From Planctomycetaceae bacterium (GTDB lineage: Bacteria > Planctomycetota > Planctomycetia > Pirellulales > Thermoguttaceae), in NCBI GenBank assembly GCA_031278315.1, contig JAITKS010000473.1, positions 1 through 8,033 of the forward strand: a stretch of DNA of 8,033 bases. The letters are read 5' to 3'. The notes under the pieces were generated by a model. It was not told where the DNA came from, ran no database searches, and saw only the letters and a list, made by a program, of their open reading frames with translations. A program made the translations under genes and the position numbers. Below, in pieces: positions 6,993 to 8,033 of this stretch. Within the stretch, counting starts at the first letter, position 1, and each line of letters opens with the position of its first letter.

Positions 6993-7041
6993 TGTAATTG
7001 TTACGAAATTACAAAATTAACAATTAACAAATTAACAATTT
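6993..7041. promoter_or_regulatory. Inverted repeat and ATTAACA repeats before pgsA
   Basis: TGTAATT (6993-6999) and AATTACA (7007-7013) are perfect 7-bp arms around 7 bases, an operator-like spacing. Directly after come three copies of ATTAACA (starting at 7016, 7023 and 7031). The block ends about 15 bases before the pgsA start, where a regulator or polymerase would bind. The repeats are seen; the regulatory role is inferred. Confidence 0.35.
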
Positions 7042-7055
7042 TTATAAATTATATT

Positions 7056-7763
7056 ATGAACATTCCAAATATATTGACGGCGTTTCGAGTTTTTTTTGCG
7101 ATAGGTGTATTTTATTTTATTACGGTTGGCGGGTATGATATTGCACTTTTATTTTTTGTGCTGGCGTCGGTAACTGATTTTCTTGATGGTTGGTGGGCGA
7201 GAAAATTTAATCAAGTTACGATATTTGGCCGAGTGATGGATCCGTTTGCGGATAAATTTTTGATTTGTGGTGTATTGATATTCTTTGTTTCGATACCGGC
7301 TTTGACTAGTGCCGATAATCCGACTTTTAGTTTGTCGTGGTTAATGTTGAAACCTTGGATGGTAGTAGTAATAGTTGGACGTGAATTATTGGTAACGTCT
7401 TTACGGGCAGTGATAGAATCGTCGGGAGTTGATTTTTCTGCGAAATGGGTAGGAAAGGTAAAAATGTGGTTTCAATGTGCAGCGATAGTGAGTTGTTTTT
7501 TATTTCTTGCGGGCGGTGCTCAATTAGCATTTAATTCAGGCAGCAGCAGTATTGTGGCGAGTCAATTTTACAGTAGTCCGTATCAGAGTAGTATTGCGGG
7601 TTTTCTCGACTATATTTTGGAATTTACGCCGTTTGCTAAATATTGGCGTAATGTAATATTTTTAGTAATGATTATTTCATTATGGACAACTATTTTGATA
7701 ACACTTTATTCGTGTATCGTTTATTGTCTTAATGCAATAAAAATTATTAGGAAAAAGAAGTGA
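7056..7763 (+). CDS. pgsA: CDP-diacylglycerol--glycerol-3-phosphate 3-phosphatidyltransferase
   Basis: PgsA makes phosphatidylglycerophosphate from CDP-diacylglycerol and glycerol-3-phosphate in the cytoplasmic membrane, the committed step to phosphatidylglycerol and cardiolipin. The start MNIPNILTAFRV is the typical PgsA N terminus. The CDP-alcohol phosphatidyltransferase motif D-x2-DG-x2-AR-x8-G-x3-D-x3-D is complete: Asp41, Asp44, Gly45, Ala48, Arg49, Gly58, Asp62 and Asp66, the aspartates that bind metal and act in catalysis. GRELLVTSLRA (108-118) and WVGKVKMWFQ (131-140) match PgsA rather than other family members. Several membrane segments are visible, the last near 199-225, ending in a KIIRKKK cytoplasmic tail. 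At 235 residues it is longer than the usual 180-200; the extra lies in a Ser-rich loop (about 154-190) before the last helix. No Shine-Dalgarno precedes the ATG. It stands alone with spacers on both sides. Confidence 0.93.
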   Translation: MNIPNILTAFRVFFAIGVFYFITVGGYDIALLFFVLASVTDFLDGWWARKFNQVTIFGRVMDPFADKFLICGVLIFFVSIPALTSADNPTFSLSWLMLKPWMVVVIVGRELLVTSLRAVIESSGVDFSAKWVGKVKMWFQCAAIVSCFLFLAGGAQLAFNSGSSSIVASQFYSSPYQSSIAGFLDYILEFTPFAKYWRNVIFLVMIISLWTTILITLYSCIVYCLNAIKIIRKKK

Positions 7764-7784
7764 TGTATAGATGTATATACTTTT

Positions 7785-7823
7785 CACACTGAAAAATATC
7801 ACACTGAAAAATATTACACTGAT
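7785..7823. repeat. 15-bp tandem repeat, about 2.5 copies
   Basis: CACACTGAAAAATAT at 7785-7799 is repeated exactly at 7800-7814, followed by a partial copy TACACTGAT at 7815-7823. It begins 21 bases after the pgsA stop. I see no hairpin or T-run in it, so it does not look like a terminator. Confidence 0.8.
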
Positions 7824-7872
7824 CTATTACGAGTTTTTTAGAAGTTGTGCATAGTATATATAGTATAAAGTG

Positions 7873-7892
7873 TAAATTTAATTTTAAATTTA
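7873..7892. promoter_or_regulatory. 20-bp palindrome upstream of the Tat-exported gene
   Basis: TAAATTTAA, TT, TTAAATTTA: 9-bp arms around two bases, 35 bases before the next start codon. TATAAA lies just upstream at 7864-7869 and could be a -10 element, which would place the palindrome over the transcription start. It could be a repressor operator, but an all-A/T palindrome is also fairly likely by chance here. Confidence 0.35.
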
Positions 7893-7913
7893 ACATTTAA
7901 CCAATAAATATTT

Positions 7914-7920
7914 AAAGGAG
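7914..7920 (+). promoter_or_regulatory. Strong Shine-Dalgarno AAAGGAG
   Basis: AAAGGAG ends 7 bases before the ATG at 7928, an ideal distance. It is the only clear Shine-Dalgarno among the four protein starts in the window and fixes this start. Confidence 0.85.
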
Positions 7921-7927
7921 ATATTTT

Positions 7928-8033
7928 ATGAAACGCCGTGAATTTTTGGCAACAAGTGCAATCGGAATTACCGGAATGAGTATGGCAAGTCCGATGATTT
8001 TGGGTGATTCTGTTGTCGGTGCGAATGATAAAA
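7928..8033 (+). CDS. Tat-exported protein, N terminus only; possibly Gfo/Idh/MocA oxidoreductase
   Basis: Only 35 codons are in the window and the frame runs off the right edge. They encode a twin-arginine signal peptide: KRREFLATSAIG has the RR-x-F-L core, followed by a mildly hydrophobic stretch (ITGMSMASPMIL) with small residues. Folded, often cofactor-bearing proteins use this pathway to cross the membrane. The residues after the leader, VVGANDK, resemble the junction before the Rossmann fold in planctomycete Gfo/Idh/MocA oxidoreductases, where a strand such as IRVGIIG would follow. That family call is inference from a very short stretch; other Tat substrates start in a similar way. The ATG is supported by AAAGGAG 7 bases upstream. 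Confidence 0.8.
   Translation, partial: MKRREFLATSAIGITGMSMASPMILGDSVVGANDK

Larger units (their letters stand above)
6113..7055. other. Long intergenic region between divergent genes
   Basis: This 943-bp AT-rich stretch separates the minus-strand low-complexity gene from plus-strand pgsA and must hold both promoters. I see no gene in it. It does contain repeats listed separately: a 19-bp direct repeat, two TTGCCGAAT-type inverted repeats with extra partial copies, and an inverted repeat plus short tandem repeats right before pgsA. No confident -35/-10 pair could be picked; TATAAA at 7043-7048, 7 bases before the pgsA ATG, would give a leaderless transcript. Confidence 0.6.

Overview
The window looks like part of an AT-rich bacterial chromosome, most likely from Planctomycetota or a close relative. 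Three things suggest this. The MutS N-terminal half (SREKGPDAMPMAGFP, then DPRTSNFLAAV) resembles planctomycete MutS as I remember that family. The last gene begins with a twin-arginine leader of the RREFL type followed by GANDK, common in planctomycete Tat-exported oxidoreductases. Three of the four start codons lack a Shine-Dalgarno sequence. The assignment is inferred; no rRNA or other decisive marker is present. Coding density is low: genes plus the tRNA cover only about 59% of the window.

Layout from left to right. Positions 1-427 hold no convincing gene, only small palindromes. A minus-strand tRNA-Arg(UCU) lies at 428-501, with a 21-bp-period direct repeat against its 5' end. About 1.2 kb of AT-rich, mostly empty DNA follows; at 1495-1689 it holds a minus-strand open frame that looks like the C-terminal remnant of a lost gene. 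mutS (1763-4438, +) is complete, with mismatch-recognition, Walker A, Walker B and beta-clamp motifs. Just after it are four tandem copies of a 58-59 bp unit; only the last copy forms a full terminator hairpin, which can serve both strands. The convergent minus-strand gene (4940-6112) encodes a membrane-anchored or secreted low-complexity protein of unknown function. A 943-bp intergenic region follows, with inverted repeats built from the word TTGCCGAAT. pgsA (7056-7763, +) encodes phosphatidylglycerophosphate synthase. The window ends in the first 35 codons of a Tat-exported protein (7928 onward), which has a strong Shine-Dalgarno and a 20-bp palindrome in its leader.

The genes do not form an operon: each is separated by long spacers and they cover unrelated jobs (mismatch repair, phospholipid synthesis, envelope or secreted proteins, translation). 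No defence system, CRISPR array, intact insertion sequence or phage module is visible. The most interesting signals are the duplicated terminator, the TTGCCGAAT inverted repeats, the orphan coding remnant, and a reversal of GC skew inside mutS.
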